A DNA stretch of 48,304 bases, from assembly GCA_003176045.1 (NCBI GenBank), contig PSRM01000163.1, positions 1 through 48,304 on the forward strand, written 5' to 3'. The DNA comes from Verrucomicrobiota bacterium. GTDB lineage: Bacteria > Verrucomicrobiota > Verrucomicrobiia > Limisphaerales > UBA8199. A program made the position numbers and the translations under genes. Positions 32,432-40,337 of the stretch are shown piece after piece (position 1 is the first letter of the stretch; every line of letters begins with the position of its first letter). Under the pieces are notes generated by a model. That model did no database searches, had not been told where the DNA came from, and saw nothing but the letters and a program-made list of their open reading frames with translations.

Positions 32432-34297
32432 ATGAAGACAATGCGTTTAATCGGGCTGGCAAAGGGGGGTTTCTGTTCATTTCTGCTGGGAATTGCGAGC
32501 GTAACATTCGCGCAAACAACCACATTCCCCGTCGTCACTATCTATGCCACAGTTCCGAATGCCACGTGGTCGGGGAACCCGGGTGTTTTCACGGTGGTTA
32601 GGACGGGTGACGCCTCGGCGGCACTCAATGTGTACTACGCCATCGGCGGCACGGCGTTGAACTGTTCTGATTACGTAGAGTGCGGCACCACTAATTGCCT
32701 GGGTCATTTCGTTTTTATCCCGGCAGGCGTCTATTCAAACCAGATCTGCATCAAGCCGCGCCCGGTTAGTAATACCGGAGCGTGCAGATCGGTGATTCTC
32801 ACGCTGACGAATTCGCCAACCTTGAACCCGGTGAATTACTCCATCGGCACGCCCAGCACGGCCACGGTCAACATCTGCTCAGGGACCTCGACTGATCTGC
32901 CGCCGGTAGCAGCCTGGGTGTATCCAACCAATGGCTCAGTCTTTTATAACCCGCCAGGTTCCGCGAGTTCGGCGGTTCTCAATCTGCCGCTCGAAGCTGC
33001 GGCTTATGACCAGGACGGTTTCGTGACTCAAGTGGAGTTCTTCGCCAATGGCAAAAGCCTGGGCGTGGTGAGCAATTCGAGCACGGTTACGCCATACTCG
33101 CCGTCGCCGATGCCTGCTACGTTTCCGCCGATGCCGCCGTATCGGCTGTATGTGTTGATCTGGAGCAACGCGCCGCCGGGCACCAATATTCAGCTTTACG
33201 CAACGGCTAGCGACAACGGCGGTTTGAAAACCTCGACGACGCCTGTCTCGATCACCATCCATCCCGGCCCGCCTCCGCCGCCACCACCTCAGACCAATCC
33301 CATTGTTCGCATCACCAGTCCGCCCAACAACTCGAGCTTCCGCGCTCCCATCAACCTGCCGATTTACGCTTACGCCATCGAGTTCGGCGGCACGATTGCC
33401 TCAGTCGAATTCTTCGCCGGCACAAACGATCTCGGCGCCGGGCGGCAGCTCCCGTCTCCTTCCGGCAACCCGCTGCCGTCCACCTTCTGGACTTTGACGT
33501 GGAGCAACGCAGCCGTCGGCGGCTGGCCGCTTAGAGCAGTTGCTACCGATGCCAAAGGCGTCTCGACAACCTCCGACCCGGTCAATGTAACTATCCTGCC
33601 ACCTGTCACGAATCCGCCGCCCACGGATGTGGTTGTTGTGACTGCCATAGACCCGATTGCCATCGAGGGCACGAATTGTTTCCCGTGGCTTGGGTTGACC
33701 TCAGCTTCTCCGACCTGGTCGAATTGGGGATCGAGCAATTGTTGCTACCGGTACTTCACCAATTGCGGGCCAAAGAACGCCCTCTTCGCTGTCCGGCGCT
33801 TCGGTAATACAAACTTTGACGTGATCGTTTTTTACGCTGTTGGCGGCACGTGCAGTAACGGGACCGATTACGTCTCGTTGCCCGGCACAGTGACCATACC
33901 CGCAGGTCATCGGGTGGCGCTGGTTCCGGTGGTTCCTATAGATGACGGCGCGCCCGATATTTCGTGCACGGTGGTCCTCAAGCTGAAGCCATCACCCATA
34001 GTTGGGCCGCAGCCGACGTATGACATTGGTTATCCTGCCAGCGCCGCTGCACTGATCCTGGATGCTCCGTCCTGGCCGCCGCCTACGGCAAGGCTGCCCG
34101 ATGGCACATTCCATGTGAATGCCAGCGGGCCTGATGGGGCCTGGTTCCATGTCGAGTGCACCTCAGACCTTTCAACCTGGACGTCCATTTGCACCAACCA
34201 GGTCTTTAACGGCTCAGTTGATTTCTTGGATCCGGACGCCCAGAACGCTCCGGTGCGCTTCTATCGGGCCGTGCCGGAGGCAAATACGCCGCAGTAG
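32432..34297 (+). CDS. Secreted protein with Calx-beta-like and Ig-like domains
   Basis: A 621-residue protein. Signal peptide: AKGGFCSFLLGIASVTFAQT. Two Calx-beta-like modules (about residues 35-150 and 405-545) each have VFTVVRTGDAS or LFAVRRFGNTN followed by a VYYAIGGTA or VFYAVGGTC strand and an IPAG loop. Two Ig-like domains between them carry VEFFANGKSLGVV and VEFFAGTNDLGAG. A run of prolines separates them. The C-terminal tail (VECTSDLSTWTSICTN ... APVRFYRAV) matches the tail type of other secreted proteins here. Probably extracellular, adhesive or carbohydrate-associated; no catalytic site seen. Confidence 0.82.
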   Translation: MKTMRLIGLAKGGFCSFLLGIASVTFAQTTTFPVVTIYATVPNATWSGNPGVFTVVRTGDASAALNVYYAIGGTALNCSDYVECGTTNCLGHFVFIPAGVYSNQICIKPRPVSNTGACRSVILTLTNSPTLNPVNYSIGTPSTATVNICSGTSTDLPPVAAWVYPTNGSVFYNPPGSASSAVLNLPLEAAAYDQDGFVTQVEFFANGKSLGVVSNSSTVTPYSPSPMPATFPPMPPYRLYVLIWSNAPPGTNIQLYATASDNGGLKTSTTPVSITIHPGPPPPPPPQTNPIVRITSPPNNSSFRAPINLPIYAYAIEFGGTIASVEFFAGTNDLGAGRQLPSPSGNPLPSTFWTLTWSNAAVGGWPLRAVATDAKGVSTTSDPVNVTILPPVTNPPPTDVVVVTAIDPIAIEGTNCFPWLGLTSASPTWSNWGSSNCCYRYFTNCGPKNALFAVRRFGNTNFDVIVFYAVGGTCSNGTDYVSLPGTVTIPAGHRVALVPVVPIDDGAPDISCTVVLKLKPSPIVGPQPTYDIGYPASAAALILDAPSWPPPTARLPDGTFHVNASGPDGAWFHVECTSDLSTWTSICTNQVFNGSVDFLDPDAQNAPVRFYRAVPEANTPQ

Positions 34298-34346
34298 CGG
34301 GGAGTTATTTCAACAGGGAACGGAGAGAACAGAATTGGCCTCTCCT

Positions 34347-34386
34347 GCGCCGGGTGAGGGCACCCGGCCTACAGGAGCAGGGCGTC
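34347..34386. repeat. Family B element, single arm
   Basis: GCGCCGGGTGAGGGCACCCG then GCCTACAGGAGCAG, without the partner arm. A CCTCGAC/CCTCGTC heptamer run (34405-34436) follows to the HtrA stop. Confidence 0.75.
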
Positions 34387-34436
34387 ACTTGCGCACCGAA
34401 CCACCGCACCTCGACCCTCGCCCCTCGTCCCTCATC

Positions 34437-35471
34437 TTACCCCGCCGGCGTGATCGCTACGTCCAGCTTGTCAGTTCCTCGGATAATTGTCAGGAACGAC
34501 TCCACTCCAATCTGGTCGCCGGTCAGCATCTTGTGCAGGGCGTCGATGCTGGGGACGGGTTGACCTTTGAAGGCAATGACGACGTCCCCGTCGCGCAACC
34601 CGGCCTTTTCGGCCGGACTGCCGGAATTTACAGCAATCACGAGCACGCCGCTGGTGGATCCCAATCCATAATGCCGCACCAACCGCCGGTGCAGCGGCGT
34701 GTTCTGCCCGCCGATTCCGATGTGGCTGCGCCTGATTCTGCCCTCTTTGATCAGCCAGCCGGCAACATACTTGGCTGTATCAATCGCAATGGCGAAGCAA
34801 AGACCTTGCGCCGGCAATATCACTGCTGTATTCACCCCGATGACCTCTCCGCGCGAGTTGACCAGCGGCCCGCCCGAATTTCCAGGATTCAAAGCCGCGT
34901 CCGTCTGGAGAATATCGTCCATGAGCCGTCCTGTGCTGGATCTGAACGACCGGCCCAACGCGCTCACCACTCCCGCAGTCACCGTGGTTTGGAACCCGTA
35001 GGGATTGCCGATGGCAATCGCAAGCTGGCCCACTCGAATGCTCTTCGACTCACCCAGGCGCACCGGGTGCAGTTGCGGAGCATACACGCGAACCACAGCC
35101 AGGTCGGTTTCGGGATCGTCTCCCACCAGGTGAGCATCCGGATGGCGCCCATCTCCGAGCGTCACCTCGAGCCGCTCAGCCCCATGCACCACGTGGCTGT
35201 TGGTGAGCACGAACCCATCCGGGGTAATGACGAAACCTGACCCGCTGCCCGCGCGCTCGCCACCTGCGCGCCGGGCCTCGATGTTCACCACCGAAGGCGA
35301 CACTTCCTCCGCAGCCTTCACCACGGCATTCGAATACGCGTCCAATAGGGCACCATCTGATGGTGCGTTCGGAGCGGCGCTGTCTGCGGCAGCACGAAGG
35401 GTCTCTTGCGGGGTGTCTCCGATCAAGGAGGCGTCCACGTCAGTAACAAGATTCAAATCAAAAGTTTTCAT
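34437..35471 (-). CDS. HtrA/DegP-like trypsin-type protease with one PDZ domain
   Basis: A 344-residue protein. Catalytic triad is H93 (LTNSHVV), D123 (ETDLAVV) and S199 (NPGNSGGPL). A single PDZ domain follows (SGVLVIAVNSGSPAEKAGLRDGDVVIAF). Unlike DegP/DegS the N-terminus (MKTFDLNLVTDVDASL) has no signal peptide or membrane anchor; it is charged and acidic, so the enzyme is probably cytoplasmic, or the start is misplaced. One PDZ resembles DegS/HtrA2 types. Role: quality control or regulated proteolysis. Confidence 0.9.
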   Translation of the reverse strand: MKTFDLNLVTDVDASLIGDTPQETLRAAADSAAPNAPSDGALLDAYSNAVVKAAEEVSPSVVNIEARRAGGERAGSGSGFVITPDGFVLTNSHVVHGAERLEVTLGDGRHPDAHLVGDDPETDLAVVRVYAPQLHPVRLGESKSIRVGQLAIAIGNPYGFQTTVTAGVVSALGRSFRSSTGRLMDDILQTDAALNPGNSGGPLVNSRGEVIGVNTAVILPAQGLCFAIAIDTAKYVAGWLIKEGRIRRSHIGIGGQNTPLHRRLVRHYGLGSTSGVLVIAVNSGSPAEKAGLRDGDVVIAFKGQPVPSIDALHKMLTGDQIGVESFLTIIRGTDKLDVAITPAG

Positions 35472-35789
35472 AAGGCCCTAATGGGCTAAGAACAACGTGT
35501 ACCGTATTGTTGTGTTGTCAATTTTCGTGCTCGGGAGCGGCAGCCGGACACTCCCGTTAGAAGACCACGGACTACAGATTGTAGACTACAGACTACGGAC
35601 CACAGACCACAGACCCAAACCGCAATGCTTGCCCCTCATCTATGTTGCCCATGCAGGCGGCGGCTTTCTGGAAGGGAAGGATTTGCTGCCAGGCTTCCGC
35701 TATCCCATCGCAAATCTGTTCAAGGAGTGGGACTGGGACTGAGCGATTGAGCGAGTTTTAGTTGCGCCTGGGCCGCGGTCTGACTATTC
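35472..35789. other. Intergenic region with heptamer tract
   Basis: Heptamer units ACCACGG/ACTACAG at 35561-35613. After it a short frame ends YPIANLFKEWDWD (near 35738), with no assigned family. No complete gene supported. Confidence 0.45.
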
Positions 35790-36932
35790 GTGATTTTCGT
35801 GAATCACGAAACACGCTTGCGCATATTCGCCCTCCTCGTCACGTTTGTTACGTTTCTCATGCCTTCGCCGCTCAAAGCTCAAACCAATCAATCCAATGCC
35901 GAGCTTTGGCTGTCCAAAGCCGACGTCGCTCCGCCCTTCAGCATACCCGCTTCCCGAGGCGCCTGGGAAAAGAAGCGCAAAGTCGTCCGTGCCGAACTTT
36001 GGAAACTTCTGGGCAAGCTGCCACCGCGCCCAACTATCCCAAAGGTGACCACGTTATCGCAGGAGGATCGCGGCGATTACCGCCTGGAAAAATTCCAATT
36101 CGATAACGGCGCAGGGGCTACCGTGCCCGGCTATATCCTGCTTCCGAAAAGCGCAACCACGGCTACTCTGGCTGCGCAAAAGACCAAATCCCCAGCCATT
36201 CTCTATTGCCATTGGCATGGCGGCGAATACGAAATCGGCAAGGAGGCTCTCTTCCAGGCGAAACATTCGCCCGTCGAACCCGGTCCGGAATTCGCTCGGC
36301 ACGGTTTCGTTGTGCTCGGCATTGACGCCTATTGCTTTGGCGAACGGAACGGCCGGGGACCCGATGGCCCCGCCGAGCTGGGTAAGGAAGGGGAATGGAC
36401 GGCGGCCAAATTCAACCTCTGGGTTGGCCGCACACTCTGGGGCATGATCCTGCGCGACGACCTCATGGCGCTCGATTATCTCGCGTCCAGGCCGGAAGTG
36501 GATCCCAAACGCATCGGGGTGACCGGCATGAGCATGGGCGCCACGCGCACCTGGTGGTTGATGGGTCTGGACGAACGCCTGAAAGCCGGCGTCGCCATTG
36601 CCTGCATGACGCGTTACCAGAACCTCATCCAGCACGAAATGCTCAAAGCGCACGGCATCTATTATTTCGTGCCCGGTTTTCTCAATCATTTCGATTCCGA
36701 GGCTGTCATCTCACTCATCGCTCCCCGCGCGATTCTCTTTCAAACCGGCGATCAAGATGGCGGCTCGCCCGTGGACGGCATCCACGCCCTCGAAGATGCT
36801 GTTCGCCCGGCCTTTGAGGTGTATGGCAAGCCAGCGCAATTCCAGAGCCTTGTATATCCTGGTTTGGGACACGTTTATACTCCCGAAATGTGGACCCACA
36901 CGATGAAATGGTTCGAGGAACATCTTGAATAG
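35790..36932 (+). CDS. Secreted alpha/beta-hydrolase, acetyl-xylan-esterase-like
   Basis: A 380-residue protein. Signal peptide LRIFALLVTFVTFLMPSPLKA. The nucleophile Ser is in GVTGMSMGATRT, the oxyanion region is ILYCHWHGGEYEIGK, an Asp is in FQTGDQDGGSPV, and the catalytic His is in YPGLGHVYTPE. Order and spacing fit dienelactone-hydrolase/acetyl-esterase members that deacetylate plant polysaccharides. The start is a GTG (35790), with a second GTG three codons later possible. Plus-strand neighbours do not form a polysaccharide operon. Confidence 0.85.
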   Translation: MIFVNHETRLRIFALLVTFVTFLMPSPLKAQTNQSNAELWLSKADVAPPFSIPASRGAWEKKRKVVRAELWKLLGKLPPRPTIPKVTTLSQEDRGDYRLEKFQFDNGAGATVPGYILLPKSATTATLAAQKTKSPAILYCHWHGGEYEIGKEALFQAKHSPVEPGPEFARHGFVVLGIDAYCFGERNGRGPDGPAELGKEGEWTAAKFNLWVGRTLWGMILRDDLMALDYLASRPEVDPKRIGVTGMSMGATRTWWLMGLDERLKAGVAIACMTRYQNLIQHEMLKAHGIYYFVPGFLNHFDSEAVISLIAPRAILFQTGDQDGGSPVDGIHALEDAVRPAFEVYGKPAQFQSLVYPGLGHVYTPEMWTHTMKWFEEHLE

Positions 36933-37089
36933 CCTTGGGTCTTTACACGGTATGTGATGCAGGAGATTGTTTGCTTTTTTGGCGAAGAATGAGTGCGCTG
37001 GAGCTTTGGACGTTGCTGACGGACAGGAATGTCCGCGCTCCGGTGCGGCCGCATCCGTGTTCATCCGTGTTCATCCGTGGTTTAAAATT
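36933..37089. repeat. Repeat-rich leader of the Rrf2 gene
   Basis: Contains CGGACAGGAATGTCCGCGCTCC (a GCGGACA-type hairpin, 37020-37041) and ATCCGTGTTC units (about 37056-37080). A frame can be read through it, but the Rrf2 domain begins at 37090. Confidence 0.55.
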
Positions 37090-37509
37090 TTGAAACTCTC
37101 CGTCAAAAGCGATTACGCAGCCCGGGCCGTCCTGGGCCTGGCGAGGCATTACCCATCCGGCGCAGCCATACGCGTCGAGACCCTGGCTGCTGAGCAGGAC
37201 ATCCCGGGCAATTACCTGGTGCAGATTCTTTTGGAACTCAAGTCCCAGGAAATTGTCCGGAGCGTTCGCGGCAAAGAAGGCGGCTACCTCCTCGCTCGCC
37301 CGCCTGCCGACATTACCCTGGCTGACGTGCTCCGAGCCATTCACGGCAGCGTCTTCGACAGCCCCGCGTTGAGCGACTCCGGCTGCCCGCCCGAACTCCG
37401 CCGCGCCTGGGGCCTGCTCCAACAAGCCATCGAGCGCACCGCCTCGGCGATCACCTTCCAACGCCTCCTGGAGGAAGCCGCCGAAAAGGAGAAGATGTAT
37501 TACATCTGA
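37090..37509 (+). CDS. Rrf2-family transcriptional regulator
   Basis: 139 residues from TTG 37090, chosen because the family starts (M)KLSVKSDYAARAVLGLA. The winged helix contains VETLAAEQDIPGNYLVQILLELK and a wing VRSVRGKEGGYLLARPPADITLADVLRAI. The effector region has only one Cys (DSGCPPELR) rather than the three-Cys [2Fe-2S] set of IscR or NsrR, so it probably lacks an Fe-S cluster. It may resemble CymR-type regulators. Targets unknown. Confidence 0.88.
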   Translation: MKLSVKSDYAARAVLGLARHYPSGAAIRVETLAAEQDIPGNYLVQILLELKSQEIVRSVRGKEGGYLLARPPADITLADVLRAIHGSVFDSPALSDSGCPPELRRAWGLLQQAIERTASAITFQRLLEEAAEKEKMYYI

Positions 37510-37512
37510 AAA

Positions 37513-37640
37513 AGACCACGGACCACGGACTACAGACCACGGACCACAGACCACGGACCGCAGACCACGGACCACTGACCACTGACCACTGACCACTGAC
37601 CTGCCACGCTCCGCACGCTCCCCACGCTCCCCACGTCCCC
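37513..37640. repeat. Heptamer tracts between rrf2-like and pfkB-like genes
   Basis: At least twelve units of ACCACGG/ACTACAG/ACCACTG (37513-37602), then CACGCTC/CCACGCT units to 37640. The tract fills the whole gap. Confidence 0.85.
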
Positions 37641-37641
37641 T

Positions 37642-38721
37642 ATGATCCTCTGCCTCGGCCCCACTCCTGCCGCTCAGCGAGTGATGGTGTTTCCATCACT
37701 CAAGCTGGACGAGGTGAATCGCACAGCGGTGACGCTCGATGGTGCTGCGGGCAAGGGAGTGAATGTTGCAAAAGCTCTTAAGAGCCTGGGTCAACAGCCT
37801 CTTGTCGTAACATTTCTGGGCGGAGAACGCGGAAATGCCCTTAGAACAGAACTCAGAAGACAATGTATTACACTGGATTATGTCACCGTGATCCCGGAAA
37901 CAAGGCAATGTATTACTGTCGTTGACCAATCAGCGGGCACACAAACCGAATTGGTGCAGGAAAGCTCTCCTCTTAATTCCACCGCTTATGAAAAACTGAT
38001 GCGAGCGGTAAGAAAACGGATGAAGGAATCTCGGGCCGTGGTAATGTCCGGGACGATTCCGCCTGGCGGCCCTGCAGACCTTTACCTGAAGTGTGCGCGG
38101 CTGGCGAACGATGCGGGACTGCTCACGGTTATTGACGCTCAAGGCCCGGCCCTGCTCAAAGCACTTGCAGCCAGGCCCAGCCTCGTAAAGCCCAACCGAG
38201 TCGAATTGGCGGCGACTCTGTCCTCCAACTCTCCAACCGCGACCGAAATGCCAATCGAACGCCGGGTGGGGGCACCCGGCCTACAGGAGCAACGCTTTGG
38301 AACTGTAGGCCGGGTGCCCTCACCCGGCGTCCGAAGCATCAAAAAGCCAGGCCGCCGCAGGCCCAAGCCAAGTGGCGTTTCCGAACGGGACCTGGAACGT
38401 GGAATTGTTCACCTCTCGGAGTTGGGGGCACAGCGGATCGTGGTCACGGCAGGCAAAGAGCCAACCCTGGCCTTCGACGGAAGGACTTTCTGGAGAATCA
38501 GTTCACCACGAATCAAGGCAGTGAATCCTATCGGTTCGGGCGACTCGTTCACTGCGGCATTGGTGTGGAGACTTTTGCGCGGAGACGATTTGGGCGAGGC
38601 CTGCCGCTGGGGCGCCGCTGCCGGGACCGCCAACGCGCTCACCTTGATGCCCGGAGAGTTCAGGCGTCAGGATGTGGAAAAGTTGGTGCGGCGTGCGCAG
38701 ATAGAACGGTTGAGGAGGTAG
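37642..38721 (+). CDS. PfkB-family sugar-phosphate kinase, LacC/1-phosphofructokinase-like
   Basis: A 359-residue protein. MILCLGPTPAAQRVMVF is the typical start of the LacC/FruK branch, followed by GAAGKGVNVAKALKSLG, VVMSGTIPPG, LVKPNRVEL and the catalytic NPIGSGDSFTAALVW. The family phosphorylates fructose-1-phosphate or tagatose-6-phosphate. About 40 residues more than usual come from a family B palindromic element at 38260-38330, inserted in frame just after KPNRVELAATL (translated as RRVGAPGLQ...VGRVPSPG). Flanking catalytic motifs are intact, so the insertion seems tolerated. Confidence 0.88.
   Translation: MILCLGPTPAAQRVMVFPSLKLDEVNRTAVTLDGAAGKGVNVAKALKSLGQQPLVVTFLGGERGNALRTELRRQCITLDYVTVIPETRQCITVVDQSAGTQTELVQESSPLNSTAYEKLMRAVRKRMKESRAVVMSGTIPPGGPADLYLKCARLANDAGLLTVIDAQGPALLKALAARPSLVKPNRVELAATLSSNSPTATEMPIERRVGAPGLQEQRFGTVGRVPSPGVRSIKKPGRRRPKPSGVSERDLERGIVHLSELGAQRIVVTAGKEPTLAFDGRTFWRISSPRIKAVNPIGSGDSFTAALVWRLLRGDDLGEACRWGAAAGTANALTLMPGEFRRQDVEKLVRRAQIERLRR
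38260..38330. repeat. Family B palindromic element, copy 4, in frame within the PfkB-like gene
   Basis: CGCCGGGTGGGGGCACCCGG and its inverse CCGGGTGCCCTCACCCGGCG enclose a short loop. It has the same structure as intergenic copies at 4921 and 14487. Confidence 0.92.
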
Positions 38722-38920
38722 CCGGGCAGAAATTGTGAAATATGGTAGCAGCCAAGGTAAGGAGGCTCTGATATAAAGTATTGAGCGGGGAGAGTGTGTG
38801 GAGCGTGGAGCGTAACCGCGAATGGACGCGAAGAGACGCGAATAGCCAAGAGCCCATACGCGATAGCCAAATGCCACGGAACAAGTTGGACTTTTACGCA
38901 GGCGGTATTAGCTTGATGGC

Positions 38921-39139
38921 ATGAAGACTTGGAAGATCGTTGTAGAGCAGCACCCCGATGGATATATAGCCTACCCGCTCGGTCTTAAGGGCACTGTGGT
39001 CGGGGAGGGCGATTCTTACGACGCCGCACTGGCGGATTGTCAGTCGGCCATTCGCTTCCACCTTGAGACATTCGGCGCGGATGCCATAGAGGCCGATCCG
39101 CCAGTTCTGGACGCCTTCATTGCCGAGGCGCATGCCTAA
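38921..39139 (+). CDS. hicB: HicB-like antitoxin
   Basis: A 72-residue protein: KIVVEQHPDGYIAYPLGLKG, then GEGDSYDAALADCQSAIRF, the partial RNase-H-fold of HicB. It lacks a C-terminal DNA-binding domain, as in the short HicB class. The stop overlaps the hicA start by 8 bp. It normally binds the HicA mRNA interferase. The partner is broken (39132-39371), so the antitoxin may now be an orphan. Confidence 0.85.
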   Translation: MKTWKIVVEQHPDGYIAYPLGLKGTVVGEGDSYDAALADCQSAIRFHLETFGADAIEADPPVLDAFIAEAHA

Positions 39140-39371
39140 GTTTCCTGTTGATGCACCAAAGCGGAAGGTCGTCAAAGCCCTGCAATCATTGGGTTTCCGC
39201 AAGGTTCGCGAGCGCGAGCACATTTCCATGGTGCGTGAGAATCCAGACTGAACACGCACACCGCTGACGATGCCGAATCACCCGCATATCAAAGCCTCCA
39301 CTTTGCGCACGATCTGCACCCAAACGGGCATCTCGCGCGACGAGTTCCTCAACGCCTACCAGCAGGCCTGA
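39132..39371 (+). pseudogene. hicA: hicA toxin interrupted by one TGA
   Basis: The frame begins MPKFPVDAPKRKVVKALQSL and contains the HicA active-site His region (REREHISMVREN). A TGA at 39249-39251 follows PD. Reading on in the same frame gives TRTPLTMPNHPHIKASTLRT and DEFLNAYQQA, the expected rest of HicA, ending at 39371 with a total of 79 sense codons. The interrupted codon would be the Gly of a DG turn, so one GGA-to-TGA change explains it. The product would be 39 residues and probably inactive. Confidence 0.85.
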
Positions 39372-39379
39372 AGTCGAAC

Positions 39380-40084
39380 TCACTCATCCAGCGAGCGGAA
39401 GAAGCGGTGCCAGCGGGGGAGCCAGTGGTGTTGGCGGTCCAACGAGAGAACGACCGTGGTGGCACGGCCGAGAATACGTTTGCGTTCTACGGGACCGTAG
39501 AACCTGGAATCGAAGCTGTTGTCCCGGTTGTCGCCCATCATGAAATAGTGGTCCTTGGGCACAACGAACGGACCGAAGTCGCGTCGAGCCGGAACAGTGG
39601 GGATTGCGGCGACAAAGTGAGTCCGGCCCGGAAGCTGCTCAGTGCCAAAAATGTGATGGGCCTGATCGTCTGGAGAGACATCGCGTAAGCGCTCGGGATC
39701 GGCATTGCTGTAGGTCACGGGTTTGCCATTCAGGAAAAGGTTGTCCTGCCGCAGTTCGATCGTGTCGCCGGGCAAGCCGATGACGCGCTTGACCAGCCGC
39801 ACTTCGTCATGAGGAGAGTAGAAGACCACGACGTCGCCTCGCTCGGGATTGCTCCACTCGGCCAGATGCCAGGTGGTGAACGGCACTTTCAGATCGTAAG
39901 CCAGTTTGTTCACAAACACGCGGTCGCCTTCGAGGATGGTCGGCTTCATGGAGCCGGTAGGCACATCATTCCAATCCGCCAGGGAGGAACGGATCGAGAA
40001 CACGATGATGGCCATGATGAGGAGAGGCCGGATTTCTTTTCGCCAATAGCGGCGAACGCGCGAATAAAGGGATGACACATTCAT
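39380..40084 (-). CDS. lepB: Signal peptidase I
   Basis: 234 residues from ATG 40084; a longer start at 40156 is less likely. One N-terminal membrane helix (LLIMAIIVFSIRSSL), catalytic Ser S45 in VPTGSMKPTI, general base K99 in VRLVKRVIGLPGD, and a box E GDNRDNSFDSRFYG. It cleaves signal peptides of exported proteins at the periplasmic face, relevant to the many secreted proteins here. Its 3' end lies 8 bp from the broken hicA. Confidence 0.95.
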   Translation of the reverse strand: MNVSSLYSRVRRYWRKEIRPLLIMAIIVFSIRSSLADWNDVPTGSMKPTILEGDRVFVNKLAYDLKVPFTTWHLAEWSNPERGDVVVFYSPHDEVRLVKRVIGLPGDTIELRQDNLFLNGKPVTYSNADPERLRDVSPDDQAHHIFGTEQLPGRTHFVAAIPTVPARRDFGPFVVPKDHYFMMGDNRDNSFDSRFYGPVERKRILGRATTVVLSLDRQHHWLPRWHRFFRSLDE

Positions 40085-40219
40085 GCAGAATTGGACATGC
40101 ATTGCGCGGAAGCGTTCAATGGCGGGGCGGCGAGGGCGTGAAGCGCGGAACGTCAATCAAAGAAGCAACAAACTGACAGAAATATTTTTGGACAGAAAAA
40201 TGGGGGGCAAAAAGATTTT

Positions 40220-40295
40220 ATTCGTCTGTCCCCATTCGCTCGTCTCATTTGTTGATTGTCAATGGGACGACAGACGAATGGGGACACGCGAATAA
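40220..40295. repeat. Inverted repeat with GACAGACGAATGGGGAC
   Basis: ATTCGTCTGTCCCCATTCG faces GACGACAGACGAATGGGGAC. It lies between lepB and rlmI. TTTGCGCC/TTTGCGTC-type repeats follow (40300-40330). Confidence 0.65.
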
Positions 40296-40337
40296 CTCTC
40301 TCTTTGCGCCTTTGCGTCTTTGCGTTAAATACCTGCT

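Noticed and set aside
35497..35742. 81-residue frame ending YPIANLFKEWDWD, faintly like the KYPNA..EW.W motif of integron integrases
   Set aside because: Its middle is translated heptamer repeat and only a short motif fits; no active-site Arg or Tyr is present.
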